Counted from the stretch's first letter, positions 25,282-33,002 are shown. The stretch is DNA of 33,637 bases from Bacteroidota bacterium (GCA_022710185.1 JAKLHK010000033.1:1-33637); one strand, 5' to 3'. Numbers and translations: made by a program. Notes: generated by a model not told the origin, from the letters alone.

Positions 25282-26589
25282 ATGAATAAACGTTTCGGCA
25301 TCAGGCATGAGGATAAATATCTGATGGAACGGAGGGTGCCGGTCATCCCCGCCCATGTCCGGCATCTCAGGGAACAATACGGCCTGGAAGCCCTGGTCCA
25401 GGGCTCAGGGAAAAGAATTTTCAGCGACCAGGAATTCCTCGAGGCCGGCGCCCGCGTAATGCCCGGACTCCCGGAGGCCCCCGTCATTTTCGGGGTGAAG
25501 GAGGTTCCCATCCCGGCATTGGAGCAAGGGAAGACCTATGTGTTCTTCTCCCACGTTATCAAAGGACAGTCCTACAACATGCCCATGCTGAAGCAATTGT
25601 TGGACCTGGGCTGCACCCTCATCGACTATGAAAAGGTGGCCGACGAGACCGGAAAACGCCTCATCTTTTTCGGGAGATATGCCGGGCTGGCAGGCATGAT
25701 CAATACGCTCTGGGCCTTGGGCCTCCGTCTGGAAGCCTCAGGGATCAAAACCCCCTTTCTGCATATCCGCCAGGCCTGCACCTATGCTTCCCTTCAGGAA
25801 GCCCGCCGTGATGTCATCCGCGCCGGGCAGGAGATTGCCGAACATGGCCTGCCGAAGGCCTTGTGCCCCTTCATCGTTGGGGTTACCGGCTACGGCAACG
25901 TCAGCAACGGGGCCCAGGAAATCCTCTCCCTGCTTCCGGTGTTGGAAGTGGAACCGGATATGCTGGAGGAAATGGCGGGCCGTACGGACCTTCCTTCCAA
26001 CCTCATCTATCGTACCACCTTCCGCGAACATCACCTGAGCGCACCCAACGACCCCGGCGCTCCGTTCGACCTGCAGCAATACTACCGCGACCCCTCAGGA
26101 TACCACGGGCTGTTCCACCGCTACCTGCCGACCCTCAGCCTGCTGGTCAACGGGATGTACTGGGATGCCCGCTATCCCCGGCTCGTCACCCGCTCCCAAC
26201 TCCAGGAGATGTACCGGGAGGGGGAGCCCAGGCTCCGGGCCATCGGCGACATCACCTGCGACATCGACGGATCCATAGAAAGTACCGTCAAGGCAGCACC
26301 CATCGAGGACCCCATCTTCGTGTACGACCCCTTCACCCATGAGGCCCATTCCGGCTGCCAGGGGAGGGGGATACAGATGATGACCGTGGATATCCTGCCG
26401 AGCGAGTTGCCCCGGGAGGCCTCCGAACACTTCAGCGCGGCCCTGCTGCCCTTCCTCCGCGCGATCGTGGAGGCCGATTATACGGTGCCCCTCGATCAGC
26501 TTGCCCTGCCCCCGGCTATACGCAAGGCGCTGATCGTATACCAGGGGAAGCTTACCCCGGAGTTCAACCATATCCGGCAATACCTCTGA
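25282..26589 (+). CDS. Lysine-ketoglutarate reductase-like protein (N-terminal half of animal AASS)
   Basis: Condenses lysine with 2-oxoglutarate to saccharopine, or the reverse. The 435-residue product starts GIRHEDKYLMERRVPVIPAHV and continues with YVFFSHVIKGQSYNMPML, LIDYEKVADETGKRLIFFG, AGLAGMINTLWALGLRL, TGYGNVSNGAQEIL, LVNGMYWDARYPRL and ITCDIDGSIE. I recognise these as colinear with the LKR domain of human AASS, including the AlaDh/PNT-type N-terminal domain and the Rossmann segment with GNVSNGAQ. Here it is a separate gene; the matching saccharopine dehydrogenase follows 91 bp later. The ATG at 25282 is chosen over a longer frame that starts before the promoter. Direction (degradation versus synthesis) and cofactor are not visible; alanine dehydrogenase is a likely automatic misannotation. 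Confidence 0.88.
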   Translation: MNKRFGIRHEDKYLMERRVPVIPAHVRHLREQYGLEALVQGSGKRIFSDQEFLEAGARVMPGLPEAPVIFGVKEVPIPALEQGKTYVFFSHVIKGQSYNMPMLKQLLDLGCTLIDYEKVADETGKRLIFFGRYAGLAGMINTLWALGLRLEASGIKTPFLHIRQACTYASLQEARRDVIRAGQEIAEHGLPKALCPFIVGVTGYGNVSNGAQEILSLLPVLEVEPDMLEEMAGRTDLPSNLIYRTTFREHHLSAPNDPGAPFDLQQYYRDPSGYHGLFHRYLPTLSLLVNGMYWDARYPRLVTRSQLQEMYREGEPRLRAIGDITCDIDGSIESTVKAAPIEDPIFVYDPFTHEAHSGCQGRGIQMMTVDILPSELPREASEHFSAALLPFLRAIVEADYTVPLDQLALPPAIRKALIVYQGKLTPEFNHIRQYL

Positions 26590-26617
26590 TCTTTTTTCAA
26601 CATTTGGACTCCTGTGC

Positions 26618-26647
26618 TTGCGGAAGAAGTATTTCGTACTAATTTCG
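26618..26647 (+). promoter_or_regulatory. Possible promoter for the saccharopine dehydrogenase gene
   Basis: TTG at 26618-26620, 19-bp spacer, TAATTTCG at 26640-26647 (one mismatch to TAnnTTTG), 33 bases before the ATG. It suggests the second gene of the pair may also be transcribed on its own. Confidence 0.35.
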
Positions 26648-26680
26648 CAAGCCATTGTTATTTCCTTAACAGATCATAAG

Positions 26681-28015
26681 ATGAAGAAAGTACTGATTCT
26701 TGGGGCTGGAATGGTGGTTCGCCCCATCGTGCATTACCTGCTCGATAAAGGATACCAGGTAACCGTTGCCACGCGCACCCGCTCCAAGGCCGATGCCATG
26801 ATCGCCGGACATCCGAACGGCCGTGCCGTGGCATGGACCGTAGAGCAGGAGGCAGAACTGGACGAGATGGTTAGCACGCACGACCTCAGCGTGTCCCTGC
26901 TTCCCTATGCATACCATGTGATGGTGGCCAGGTTGTGCATCAAGCACAAAAAGGATATGGTGACCACCTCCTATGTAAAGCCCGAAATGAAAGCCCTCGA
27001 TGCCCAGGCCCGCGAGGCCGGGATCCTCATCCTGAACGAGCTGGGCGTGGACCCCGGCATCGACCACATGTCCACCATGCGCATCATCGACCACGTCAGG
27101 GCTAAACACGGAAAAATAGAGGCATTCTATTCCATCACCGGAGCCCTCGTGGCCCCCGAGGTGGAGAAGAACCCCTTCAACTACAAGTTCACCTGGGCCC
27201 CCAAGGGCGTGGTGATGGCCAGCAACAACGATGGGCGCTACCTGGTGGATGGCAAGGAAGTGTACATCCCCACCGCCGATTATTTCAAGAACCCCTTCAG
27301 GGTCAACTTCCCGGGAGTCGGGCTCCTGGAATCCTATCCCAACCGCGATTCCATGCCCTACATTGAGCTCTATGGCATCCCCGAAGTGAAGACCATGTAC
27401 CGCGGGACCTTCCGCTACGAAAAGTGGTGCGAGATCATGGATGCCATGAAAGCCGTCCATATGATCTCCTACGATGAACACGACGCCCGGGGCCTCAGCT
27501 GTGCCCAGTTCACCGCCAGGGTGGCCGGAGTGGATGTGGAAGACGTTAAGGCCGGGGTGGCCCGCAAGCTGGGCATAGGGCTGGATGCAAACCCTATCGC
27601 GGCAATGGAATGGCTGGGGCTCTTCAGCGAGCGCCCCGTACACTTTGAGAAGGGATCCGCTTTCGACCTCACCTCCGACCTGATGATCGAGAAGATGATG
27701 ATCGCAGACCATGAACGCGATATGGTCGCGATGCAGCATACCTTCGTGGTCAGCTACCCCGATGGTAAGCGGGAAGTCATCAAGTCGCGCCTGCTCGACT
27801 TCGGGACCCCGGCCACCGACACCTCCATCGCCCGCACCGTAGCCCTGCCCGCCGCCTGCGGCGTGGACATGATCCTCCAGGGACAAATCGACGCCAAGGG
27901 GGTCCATATCCCTGTCATTCCCTCCATCTACAATCCCATCCTCGACCAGCTCGAAACCATGGATATCCGGATGGTGGAGGAGTATGGGCTGCCGGTGACC
28001 ACGGACGTTCCGTGA
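26681..28015 (+). CDS. Saccharopine dehydrogenase (C-terminal half of animal AASS)
   Basis: Oxidises saccharopine to glutamate and 2-aminoadipate semialdehyde, or the reverse. The 444-residue protein opens with a Rossmann dinucleotide site (KVLILGAGMVVRPIVHYLL), then LSVSLLPYAYHVMVARLC, MVTTSYVKPEM, ILNELGVDPGIDHMSTM, NPFNYKFTWAPKGVVMAS, ESYPNRDSMPYIELYGI, TFRYEKWCEIM, AAMEWLGLF and a C-terminal AKGVHIPVIPSIYNPIL. These are colinear with the SDH domain of human AASS and with fungal Lys9. The gene sits on the same strand directly after the LKR-like gene, so the pair probably completes a two-step lysine/2-aminoadipate semialdehyde route. The next enzyme, the semialdehyde dehydrogenase, is not in the window. 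Confidence 0.92.
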   Translation: MKKVLILGAGMVVRPIVHYLLDKGYQVTVATRTRSKADAMIAGHPNGRAVAWTVEQEAELDEMVSTHDLSVSLLPYAYHVMVARLCIKHKKDMVTTSYVKPEMKALDAQAREAGILILNELGVDPGIDHMSTMRIIDHVRAKHGKIEAFYSITGALVAPEVEKNPFNYKFTWAPKGVVMASNNDGRYLVDGKEVYIPTADYFKNPFRVNFPGVGLLESYPNRDSMPYIELYGIPEVKTMYRGTFRYEKWCEIMDAMKAVHMISYDEHDARGLSCAQFTARVAGVDVEDVKAGVARKLGIGLDANPIAAMEWLGLFSERPVHFEKGSAFDLTSDLMIEKMMIADHERDMVAMQHTFVVSYPDGKREVIKSRLLDFGTPATDTSIARTVALPAACGVDMILQGQIDAKGVHIPVIPSIYNPILDQLETMDIRMVEEYGLPVTTDVP

Positions 28016-28111
28016 GAAGTGAAAAGCGAGAAGCGAACAGGGAACAGCGAGCAGCTCGCTTTTCGCTGTTCGCTTCTCACTGTTCGCTGTTCCCTGTTCG
28101 CTGTTCCCTAC
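28016..28111. repeat. Heptad-repeat hairpin between saccharopine dehydrogenase and the J-domain gene
   Basis: Starting at the base after the stop codon, five left-arm heptads (GAAGTGA, AAAGCGA, GAAGCGA, ACAGGGA, ACAGCGA) are followed by eight right-arm heptads from 28056 (TCGCTTT, TCGCTGT, TCGCTTC, TCACTGT, TCGCTGT, TCCCTGT, TCGCTGT, TCCCTAC), drawn almost entirely from the complements of the left set. 28028-28052 pairs with 28054-28078: 25 bp with two mismatches. The last right-arm heptad runs into the TACCTTTG promoter box of the next gene. It resembles short tandemly repeated heptamers known from other bacteria; role unknown, possibly also transcription termination. Confidence 0.85.
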
Positions 28112-28116
28112 CTTTG
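28109..28116 (+). promoter_or_regulatory. Bacteroidota -7 box for the TerB/J-domain gene (TACCTTTG)
   Basis: A perfect TAnnTTTG, 21 bases before the ATG, overlapping the end of the heptad repeat. Confidence 0.6.
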
Positions 28117-28137
28117 CATCACTAATTCAACCTTTCT

Positions 28138-28869
28138 ATGGCATTCGGCAAATGGCTGGGCGGAGGGCTCGGCTGGGCCCTGGGCGGCCCCATCGGCGGG
28201 ATACTGGGGTTCCTTTTCGGGTCGATGGTGGACAGTATGCAAAGCGGGCGCTACGAGTACAAAGCCCCGGGAAGCGCCCCCCCCACCCAGGAAGGCGATT
28301 TTGCCCTCAGCCTCCTCGTACTTACCGCTGCGGTCATGCGCGCCGATGGCAGGGTGGTGCGCAGTGAGCTGGATTATGTCAAGGATTTCCTGAACCGGCA
28401 GTTCGGCCCGGAAAAATCTGGTCAACTGGTGCTCATGCTCAGGGAGCTCCTGGGCAAGGACTACTCCCTCCGCCAGGTCTGTCTGCAGATCCAGGCAAAT
28501 ATGGCCCATCCGCTCCGTCTGCAGCTCATGCACTTCCTGATAGGTATCGCTGGTGCAGACGGTCAGTACCATAAGCAAGAGCAGGCCATACTCGACCAGA
28601 TCGGCCGTTACCTGAACATCAGTGCAGCCGATATGGATTCTCTGCGGGCCACCTATTCCAGGACAGACGAAAGTGCCTATGCCCTGCTGGAAGTAAGCCC
28701 TGATGCGACAGACGACGAAGTGCGTAAGGCCTACCGTAAAATGGCGATGAAATACCATCCTGACCGGGTGGGTAACCTGGGGGAGGATGTGGAACGGGCG
28801 GCCAAAGAGAAATTCCAGGCCCTGCAGGAAGCCTATGACAGGATCAGGAGGCAGCGTGGAATGAACTGA
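28138..28869 (+). CDS. TerB plus J-domain co-chaperone (DjlA-like)
   Basis: A 243-residue protein in three parts: a glycine-rich hydrophobic N-terminus ([28 protein letters not shown], about 4-31) that may insert in a membrane, an all-helical TerB domain (about 58-180, with acidic sites [16 protein letters not shown] and [14 protein letters not shown]), and a C-terminal J domain (about 182-240) with the DnaK-stimulating HPD at 207-209 (MKYHPDRVG). This is the DjlA-type layout; such proteins recruit DnaK at a membrane. The start is the ATG after a perfect -7 box. A LiaF-like envelope-stress type protein follows 49 bp later, and the two may be linked in envelope maintenance, which is inference. 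Confidence 0.9.
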   Translation: MAFGKWLGGGLGWALGGPIGGILGFLFGSMVDSMQSGRYEYKAPGSAPPTQEGDFALSLLVLTAAVMRADGRVVRSELDYVKDFLNRQFGPEKSGQLVLMLRELLGKDYSLRQVCLQIQANMAHPLRLQLMHFLIGIAGADGQYHKQEQAILDQIGRYLNISAADMDSLRATYSRTDESAYALLEVSPDATDDEVRKAYRKMAMKYHPDRVGNLGEDVERAAKEKFQALQEAYDRIRRQRGMN

Positions 28870-28891
28870 GCGTAAGGTGAAAAGGATTTTC

Positions 28892-28899
28892 TATCTTTA
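28892..28899 (+). promoter_or_regulatory. Possible -7 box for the LiaF-like gene (TATCTTTA)
   Basis: One mismatch to TAnnTTTG, 19 bases before the ATG. Confidence 0.4.
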
Positions 28900-28918
28900 G
28901 ACAACAAAACCAACTTCC

Positions 28919-29446
28919 ATGAATACCTGGTTCTTCCGTCGTTCGTTCTGGGGTATGCTGCTCATCGTCATCGGCAGCGTCTGGCTCATCGAGAATGTAT
29001 TCGATCTCGATATTCCGCTCTTCAGTATACTGTTCAGCGTCGCCCTCATCGTCCTGGGGGTGGCCCTCATCCGGGGGTACCGCGTCCAGGGGAACACTGA
29101 CGGCAATACCGTATTCAGCGAGGGTTCCCATACCTTCTCAGCCTCAGACCACGGCCATTCCGTGATCTTCGGGGAGGCGGGCATCGACCTCACTTCCCTG
29201 TCGCCCTTTCCGGCCCAGCCGATCGAACTGCGATGCGTCTTCGGCGAGATGCGCGTCCGGGTGCCGGCCGGGGCCAATATCGAAGTGAATGCCGAGGCCG
29301 CCTTTGGCTCGGTGCAGATGCCCGACGGCAACAGCCTCAGCTTCGGAAACCGGCGCTATACCAACCCCCTGCTAGCCGAAGGCCAGCCGGTCCTCAGGAT
29401 CAATATCCACTGTGTCTTCGGTTCGGTGGTGATGATCAGCGCCTGA
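28919..29446 (+). CDS. LiaF-like membrane protein
   Basis: A 175-residue protein with two N-terminal transmembrane segments (about 8-26 and 32-51; GMLLIVIGSVWLIENVF and FSILFSVALIVLGVALI) and a soluble C-terminal beta-helical domain (about 75-175: HSVIFGEAGIDLTSL, IELRCVFGEMRVRVPAGANIEVNAEAAFGSVQMP, INIHCVFGSVVMI). The repeating FG-x-V/M pattern is typical of LiaF C-terminal and related cell-wall-active-antibiotic-response domains. In Firmicutes LiaF inhibits a two-component system; no LiaS or LiaR is next to it here, so only a general envelope role can be inferred. It is convergent with the PepSY-type gene. Confidence 0.82.
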   Translation: MNTWFFRRSFWGMLLIVIGSVWLIENVFDLDIPLFSILFSVALIVLGVALIRGYRVQGNTDGNTVFSEGSHTFSASDHGHSVIFGEAGIDLTSLSPFPAQPIELRCVFGEMRVRVPAGANIEVNAEAAFGSVQMPDGNSLSFGNRRYTNPLLAEGQPVLRINIHCVFGSVVMISA

Positions 29447-29472
29447 AAACGGCTCAACAGCGAACTCATGTG

Positions 29473-29495
29473 GGGTGGACAATACTGATCCACCC
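29473..29495. terminator. Stem-loop between convergent LiaF-like and PepSY-type genes
   Basis: GGGTGGA, 9-nt loop, TCCACCC; 27 bp after the LiaF-like stop. No T-tract. The rest of 29447-29612 shows nothing recognisable. Confidence 0.4.
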
Positions 29496-29612
29496 TGCGT
29501 CAAACCCAACCAAAGGCCGAAAGGGACCAACATTGTTGGATTTCCCTTGTAAATAAGCCTGAGGATGAGTGGGGCGAAGTGAACGGGTGTGAGAATGGTG
29601 CGATCCGCGTGC

Positions 29613-30173
29613 TCAGGCGTAAAGCAGAAAGAACGCGATGGGCACCAGTATACCTGCCACGGTCAGCCAGGCCCCCCGGCGGGTGATGCCGTTCTTGCCC
29701 TTCAGTATGAACAGGCCGCTGATGGCCAGCACCACCAATCCAGCCGCATAGGCATCGGAAAACCAGGTCCACCACTTCTTGAAGTTGTTGTAATGCAATA
29801 CGTTGAAATGGTAGATGAGAGGAATACGCCTCAGCTGTTCCACATGGGCCTGCCCTGAGTTCAGGTCAACCGTGACGCTACCCCCCTTGATGAAGATCTT
29901 CAGGGTATTCCTGTTCGGAAGGTAGATCTTGCGGTAATCGTCTTCGAGCCGGACCGGGGCGAGCATGGCGCGGGCATCGGTGCTGGTGATCCGGCTCAGA
30001 TCGGAAGGAAGGGGTGCGGTGTATACCTTATCCACCACATGATAGCTGGGGTTCCAGTCGCCCAGATGGTTGAGCGCTATCCCGGAGATGCCGTACACTA
30101 TGCTCATGGCAAAAAAGAAGTACCCGACATCGCGATGGATCGCCCGGTTCCATTTCCTCCACTTGAATTCCAT
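29613..30173 (-). CDS. PepSY-associated transmembrane protein
   Basis: A 186-residue membrane protein: TM1 about 16-36 (GYFFFAMSIVYGISGIALNH), a periplasmic PepSY-like segment (about 50-115, with YRKIYLPNRNTLKIFIKGGSVTV seen as a short beta unit), then TM2 and TM3 (about 135-158 and 166-185). His residues near the TMs (IHRDVG, LNHLGDW, IYHFNVLHYN) are typical of the PepSY_TM family, some of which are linked to iron or haem-dependent membrane reductases. It lies 104 bp after the OB-fold-like lipoprotein gene on the same strand, separated by a hairpin. The pair seems familiar to me from other Bacteroidota, though I cannot check this here. The substrate is unknown. Confidence 0.8.
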   Translation of the reverse strand: MEFKWRKWNRAIHRDVGYFFFAMSIVYGISGIALNHLGDWNPSYHVVDKVYTAPLPSDLSRITSTDARAMLAPVRLEDDYRKIYLPNRNTLKIFIKGGSVTVDLNSGQAHVEQLRRIPLIYHFNVLHYNNFKKWWTWFSDAYAAGLVVLAISGLFILKGKNGITRRGAWLTVAGILVPIAFFLLYA

Positions 30174-30224
30174 ATTCCTGTGATTTGATCGGTTGATAAT
30201 ATTGGCACTGCAAAGGCAGTATAC

Positions 30225-30249
30225 AAAAGATCCCGCCTGAGCGGGATCT
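30225..30249 (-). terminator. Hairpin after the OB-fold-like lipoprotein gene
   Basis: On the minus strand AGATCCCGC, tetraloop TCAG, GCGGGATCT (9 bp), then TTTTG; 29 bp beyond the stop. It may reduce read-through into the PepSY-type gene. A near -7 box (TGCCTTTG at 30211-30218, one mismatch) lies just after it and could restart transcription. Confidence 0.7.
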
Positions 30250-30277
30250 CAAAATATGCGCTGAATCAGGGCTGACC

Positions 30278-30922
30278 TTACTTGGCGGGCTTCTCTTCCG
30301 TGGCCACGGCTTCGCCTTCGGCCACTTTTTCCTTGTAACTCACGGCCTCCAGCCAGTACTGGCTGATGTAGCCCTTACCGGAGGCGGCAATCTCCTCACG
30401 GTATTTCTGGATCTTCACATAGGGATCGCTGTGATGGTCATCCTTGCCGGGCATTTCGGGATGCTCTTCAGCAGGCACTTCCTCCGTAGGCTCTTCAGCC
30501 TCAACGGGTTCGGCGGCGGCCTCGGGATCAGTAACTTCTACTGTATCGGCAGCAGCTTCGGCGGCCTCTGCGGCCAGTTCAGCTTCCCATTCCTGCAGGT
30601 AGGCCTCGTCGATACGCAATTCCTTCACTATGGCTTCCACAATGATGTCGGTGCCTTCCAGGGTAGCGTCGAACTGAGCGATCGACTCTCCGGATTCAAC
30701 CTTGATCTCATTGTCTTCCGCATCTTTGATAAAGAGGCGTTTACCCCCGTGCTTGCACACATGGGTCACCGTCCCCTCAATAGAGATGGTCTGGTCTACC
30801 AGGTTCTCGGCTTCCTCAAGGAACTGGCCGACGGTCATAGCTTCACCTTCGCCTTTGCCTGTGGTGTTGCATGCGGCGAATAGCAGGGTAAGCATGGCGA
30901 AAAAAAGGACTTTCTTGATCAT
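30278..30922 (-). CDS. OB-fold-like lipoprotein with an HxCxH motif and an acidic linker
   Basis: A 214-residue predicted lipoprotein: lipobox FAAC with Cys18, then a small beta domain (about 28-112) that looks OB-fold-like and contains VTHVCKHGGKRLFI. His54, Cys56 and His58 form an HxCxH motif that could bind a metal. A long acidic Ala/Glu/Pro-rich linker (about 113-170) leads to a short C-terminal segment (DPYVKIQKYREEIAASGKGYISQYWLE) followed by a Glu/Ala/Lys tail. The ATG at 30922 starts the signal peptide. I recall similar HVCKH lipoproteins in other Bacteroidota but know of no described function. A perfect -7 box lies 20 bp upstream; a PepSY membrane protein gene follows. Confidence 0.72.
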   Translation of the reverse strand: MIKKVLFFAMLTLLFAACNTTGKGEGEAMTVGQFLEEAENLVDQTISIEGTVTHVCKHGGKRLFIKDAEDNEIKVESGESIAQFDATLEGTDIIVEAIVKELRIDEAYLQEWEAELAAEAAEAAADTVEVTDPEAAAEPVEAEEPTEEVPAEEHPEMPGKDDHHSDPYVKIQKYREEIAASGKGYISQYWLEAVSYKEKVAEGEAVATEEKPAK

Positions 30923-30941
30923 GGTTTCCGGATTGTTTGGA

Positions 30942-30949
30942 CAAAAGTA
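30942..30949 (-). promoter_or_regulatory. Bacteroidota -7 box for the HxCxH lipoprotein gene (TACTTTTG)
   Basis: A perfect TAnnTTTG, 19 bases before the ATG. Further upstream, 30999-31013 is a short palindrome (TTAGAA TAG TTCTAA) just after the porin stop. Confidence 0.6.
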
Positions 30950-31024
30950 AACATTATTGATCTCTCCACCCCTCCGGTCGTGACAGGGCATCAGCAACTT
31001 AGAATAGTTCTAAATATGGTAAGA

Positions 31025-32869
31025 TCAGTCGAAGAAGCTCCACTGTACGCTGAAGAGCAGGCCTGGAACTGGCATGGGGTAACCCTGTACCAGGTAATAC
31101 CCCTCACCCAGGATGGCGTTGCCCAGGTTGCGGTATTTAAGGCAGATGGAGGCCCTTTCCATAAACAATGCCAGATAGGCGTCGGCAAACAGGTGGGATC
31201 CCTGTCTGCCCTCCTGCTGGAGCAACAAGCTGCCCGTTACGGGCTCGTAGCGGTAGCCCTGCCAGGCGCTCACCCAACTCAGGTCGGCGCCCAGGCGCAG
31301 GCTGAAGGCGGCACGGAATGGGTTGACCTGGGCCTGGACCGAGGTAGTGGCAATCCATTCCGGCCAGGGCTGCAGGGAGGGCTCTTCCCGCCAGAGGTAT
31401 CGCAGCCGGGTATACTGCCGAAGCACTCCGACCCTGGACTCGTAGCCCGCCTGAATCAGGGCGTAATGCAGGGCCTGTTCATGCTGAAAGGGCCGGGCAT
31501 CGGCACCCTGGAGCACAGCTTGACGGTTACGGGCGGCATGGGCATCCAGGCGCATCCCTTTCCATTCCAGCCGGGCCTCTCCGCGGAACTGCTGCACAGC
31601 TTCGAAGGCGTTGGCCCAGGCATAATGGTTTCCGCGGTAGTGCCGGTAGATCAGTGCGGCGTCTCCCCGTTGATAGTTGAGGCCGAACATCCAACGGAGC
31701 AGGCTGTCTGTGGAGGCCACGTTATTCAGCAGCAGGTTCATGGATTGGCCCTCAAACTGTCCGGGAAGGATATGGGTGTACTGCAGGCTGGCCTGGGCCT
31801 GTCGGGTCAGAGGGAGATTCACAAGTATGAAGGGCTGCGCCAGCACAAGCTGTTGGCGTGAGCCCCCATCGAAGTACCTTCCGTTTTCCAGGCGGCTCCC
31901 GAGGGCATAGCTCCAGCTACCGGCATGGTCAGGGGCAACACTGGTCAGGCTCACCGTATTGCTGAGCAGGGTCATCCCGATAGAATCGTAGGTTGCCGTG
32001 GCATTCTGCAGCGGGGCAGGGTAGAAGGCTTCGGTTGGATTGGGGTCGCTGAAGACGCGGTATTCAGCCTGGGTGGATACCTGGTGGATGAGTTGACGTG
32101 GGAGCCATGGCATCCGGGGGCTATCGTGGGCGAACAGCCTCAGGGCGTGGCGCAGGTTCCACAGGGTGTTCCGGCGGATGGAGGAGGCACCGCTCAGCCG
32201 GACGGGGATCACCCCGGGGTCGGATTCGGAACCGGAGAGAAAGAGGCTGTCGTCGGCGATGCCGCCGTTTTCTGTGATGCGGTATTTGTAGTGGCCGAAG
32301 CGGGCCAGTGCCTCATATTGGCCGTTGGGGGCGGTGAAGCCCAGAGAGGCTGCCACGGTTCCCAGGTCGGTGCGTTGGGACTCGTATTGGCCGGGGGATG
32401 AGTTGACGCGGAAGTTGACATCGGCATACCAGCGTTGGGTGAGCTGTTGGGCATGCAGGACCTCCAGGTTTTGTTCTTTTCCGGGGCCGGTAGCGAAGTG
32501 GAGCCTGGTGTAGGGCACTTCCAGCAGCAGTCGGCCGCTTCGGAGCATGCTGGTGTAGTAAGGGGCATAGGGGTCGTCCATCATGCGGATGCCGGGGCTG
32601 GTATGGTTGCGGGCCGGATCGAGGCTGACGCAGGGTCCACCGGCATTGCTGAAGGCCGCCCAATGATGCTGGTGCATGTCGCAGACTGTGGTGAGCTGAG
32701 GCTGTGCAGCGATCATGGGGACAGGGGAGGAGTCGACTGGGAGCAGGCTCAGGTGGTGGTAGGCAAGGTGGGTGATGCTGGAGTCAGCCACGCGTAGGCT
32801 GTCCTGGGCCCTGAGGAGGCTGAGTGCTGAGAGGAGCAGGAGCAGGGATATGCGGAGGCGCACGTTCAT
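31025..32869 (-). CDS. Putative outer-membrane porin (DUF4289/putative porin family)
   Basis: A 614-residue protein with a signal peptide (MNVRLRISLLLLLSALSLLRA) and a long run of alternating beta-strand sequence ending in an aromatic C-terminus (LFSVQWSFFD), as expected for an outer-membrane barrel. PYTRLHFATGPGKEQNLEVLHAQ near residue 120 matches the PYTxL...EQxxxVxHxQ signature I recall from the Bacteroidota putative porin family; later strands such as YRHYRGNHYAW and RLRYLWREEPSL fit a barrel of about 16-20 strands. No TonB plug or TonB box is seen. It lies on the same strand just upstream of the HxCxH lipoprotein but has its own possible promoter. Substrate unknown. Confidence 0.8.
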   Translation of the reverse strand: MNVRLRISLLLLLSALSLLRAQDSLRVADSSITHLAYHHLSLLPVDSSPVPMIAAQPQLTTVCDMHQHHWAAFSNAGGPCVSLDPARNHTSPGIRMMDDPYAPYYTSMLRSGRLLLEVPYTRLHFATGPGKEQNLEVLHAQQLTQRWYADVNFRVNSSPGQYESQRTDLGTVAASLGFTAPNGQYEALARFGHYKYRITENGGIADDSLFLSGSESDPGVIPVRLSGASSIRRNTLWNLRHALRLFAHDSPRMPWLPRQLIHQVSTQAEYRVFSDPNPTEAFYPAPLQNATATYDSIGMTLLSNTVSLTSVAPDHAGSWSYALGSRLENGRYFDGGSRQQLVLAQPFILVNLPLTRQAQASLQYTHILPGQFEGQSMNLLLNNVASTDSLLRWMFGLNYQRGDAALIYRHYRGNHYAWANAFEAVQQFRGEARLEWKGMRLDAHAARNRQAVLQGADARPFQHEQALHYALIQAGYESRVGVLRQYTRLRYLWREEPSLQPWPEWIATTSVQAQVNPFRAAFSLRLGADLSWVSAWQGYRYEPVTGSLLLQQEGRQGSHLFADAYLALFMERASICLKYRNLGNAILGEGYYLVQGYPMPVPGLLFSVQWSFFD

Positions 32870-32874
32870 CGCGG

Positions 32875-32882
32875 CTAAGATA
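32875..32882 (-). promoter_or_regulatory. Possible -7 box for the porin gene (TATCTTAG)
   Basis: One mismatch to TAnnTTTG, 6 bases before the ATG; the same TAnnTTAG variant occurs before other envelope genes in the window. Confidence 0.3.
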
Positions 32883-32974
32883 GGAATACTTGGGGTATGG
32901 GTCTCAACCTTGACGGGCTATGTGAAAGGGCCATGGGGTGCAGTTTTGACGGTCGGACGTTGCGGGCCGGGCAT

Positions 32975-33002
32975 AAAAAAACCCGCCGGTTAGGGCGGGT
33001 TT
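32975..33002 (-). terminator. rRNA operon terminator
   Basis: On the minus strand AAACCCGCC, loop CTAACC, GGCGGGTTT (9 bp), then a T-run that with the stem end gives seven T residues. It lies directly after the 5S gene. Confidence 0.88.

Noticed and set aside
26666..27907. 413-codon minus-strand frame opposite saccharopine dehydrogenase
   Set aside because: Antisense shadow rich in His and Gly with no domain pattern.
28016..28111. CRISPR or phage attachment site
   Set aside because: Heptads are contiguous with no spacers, and there is no integrase or tRNA nearby.
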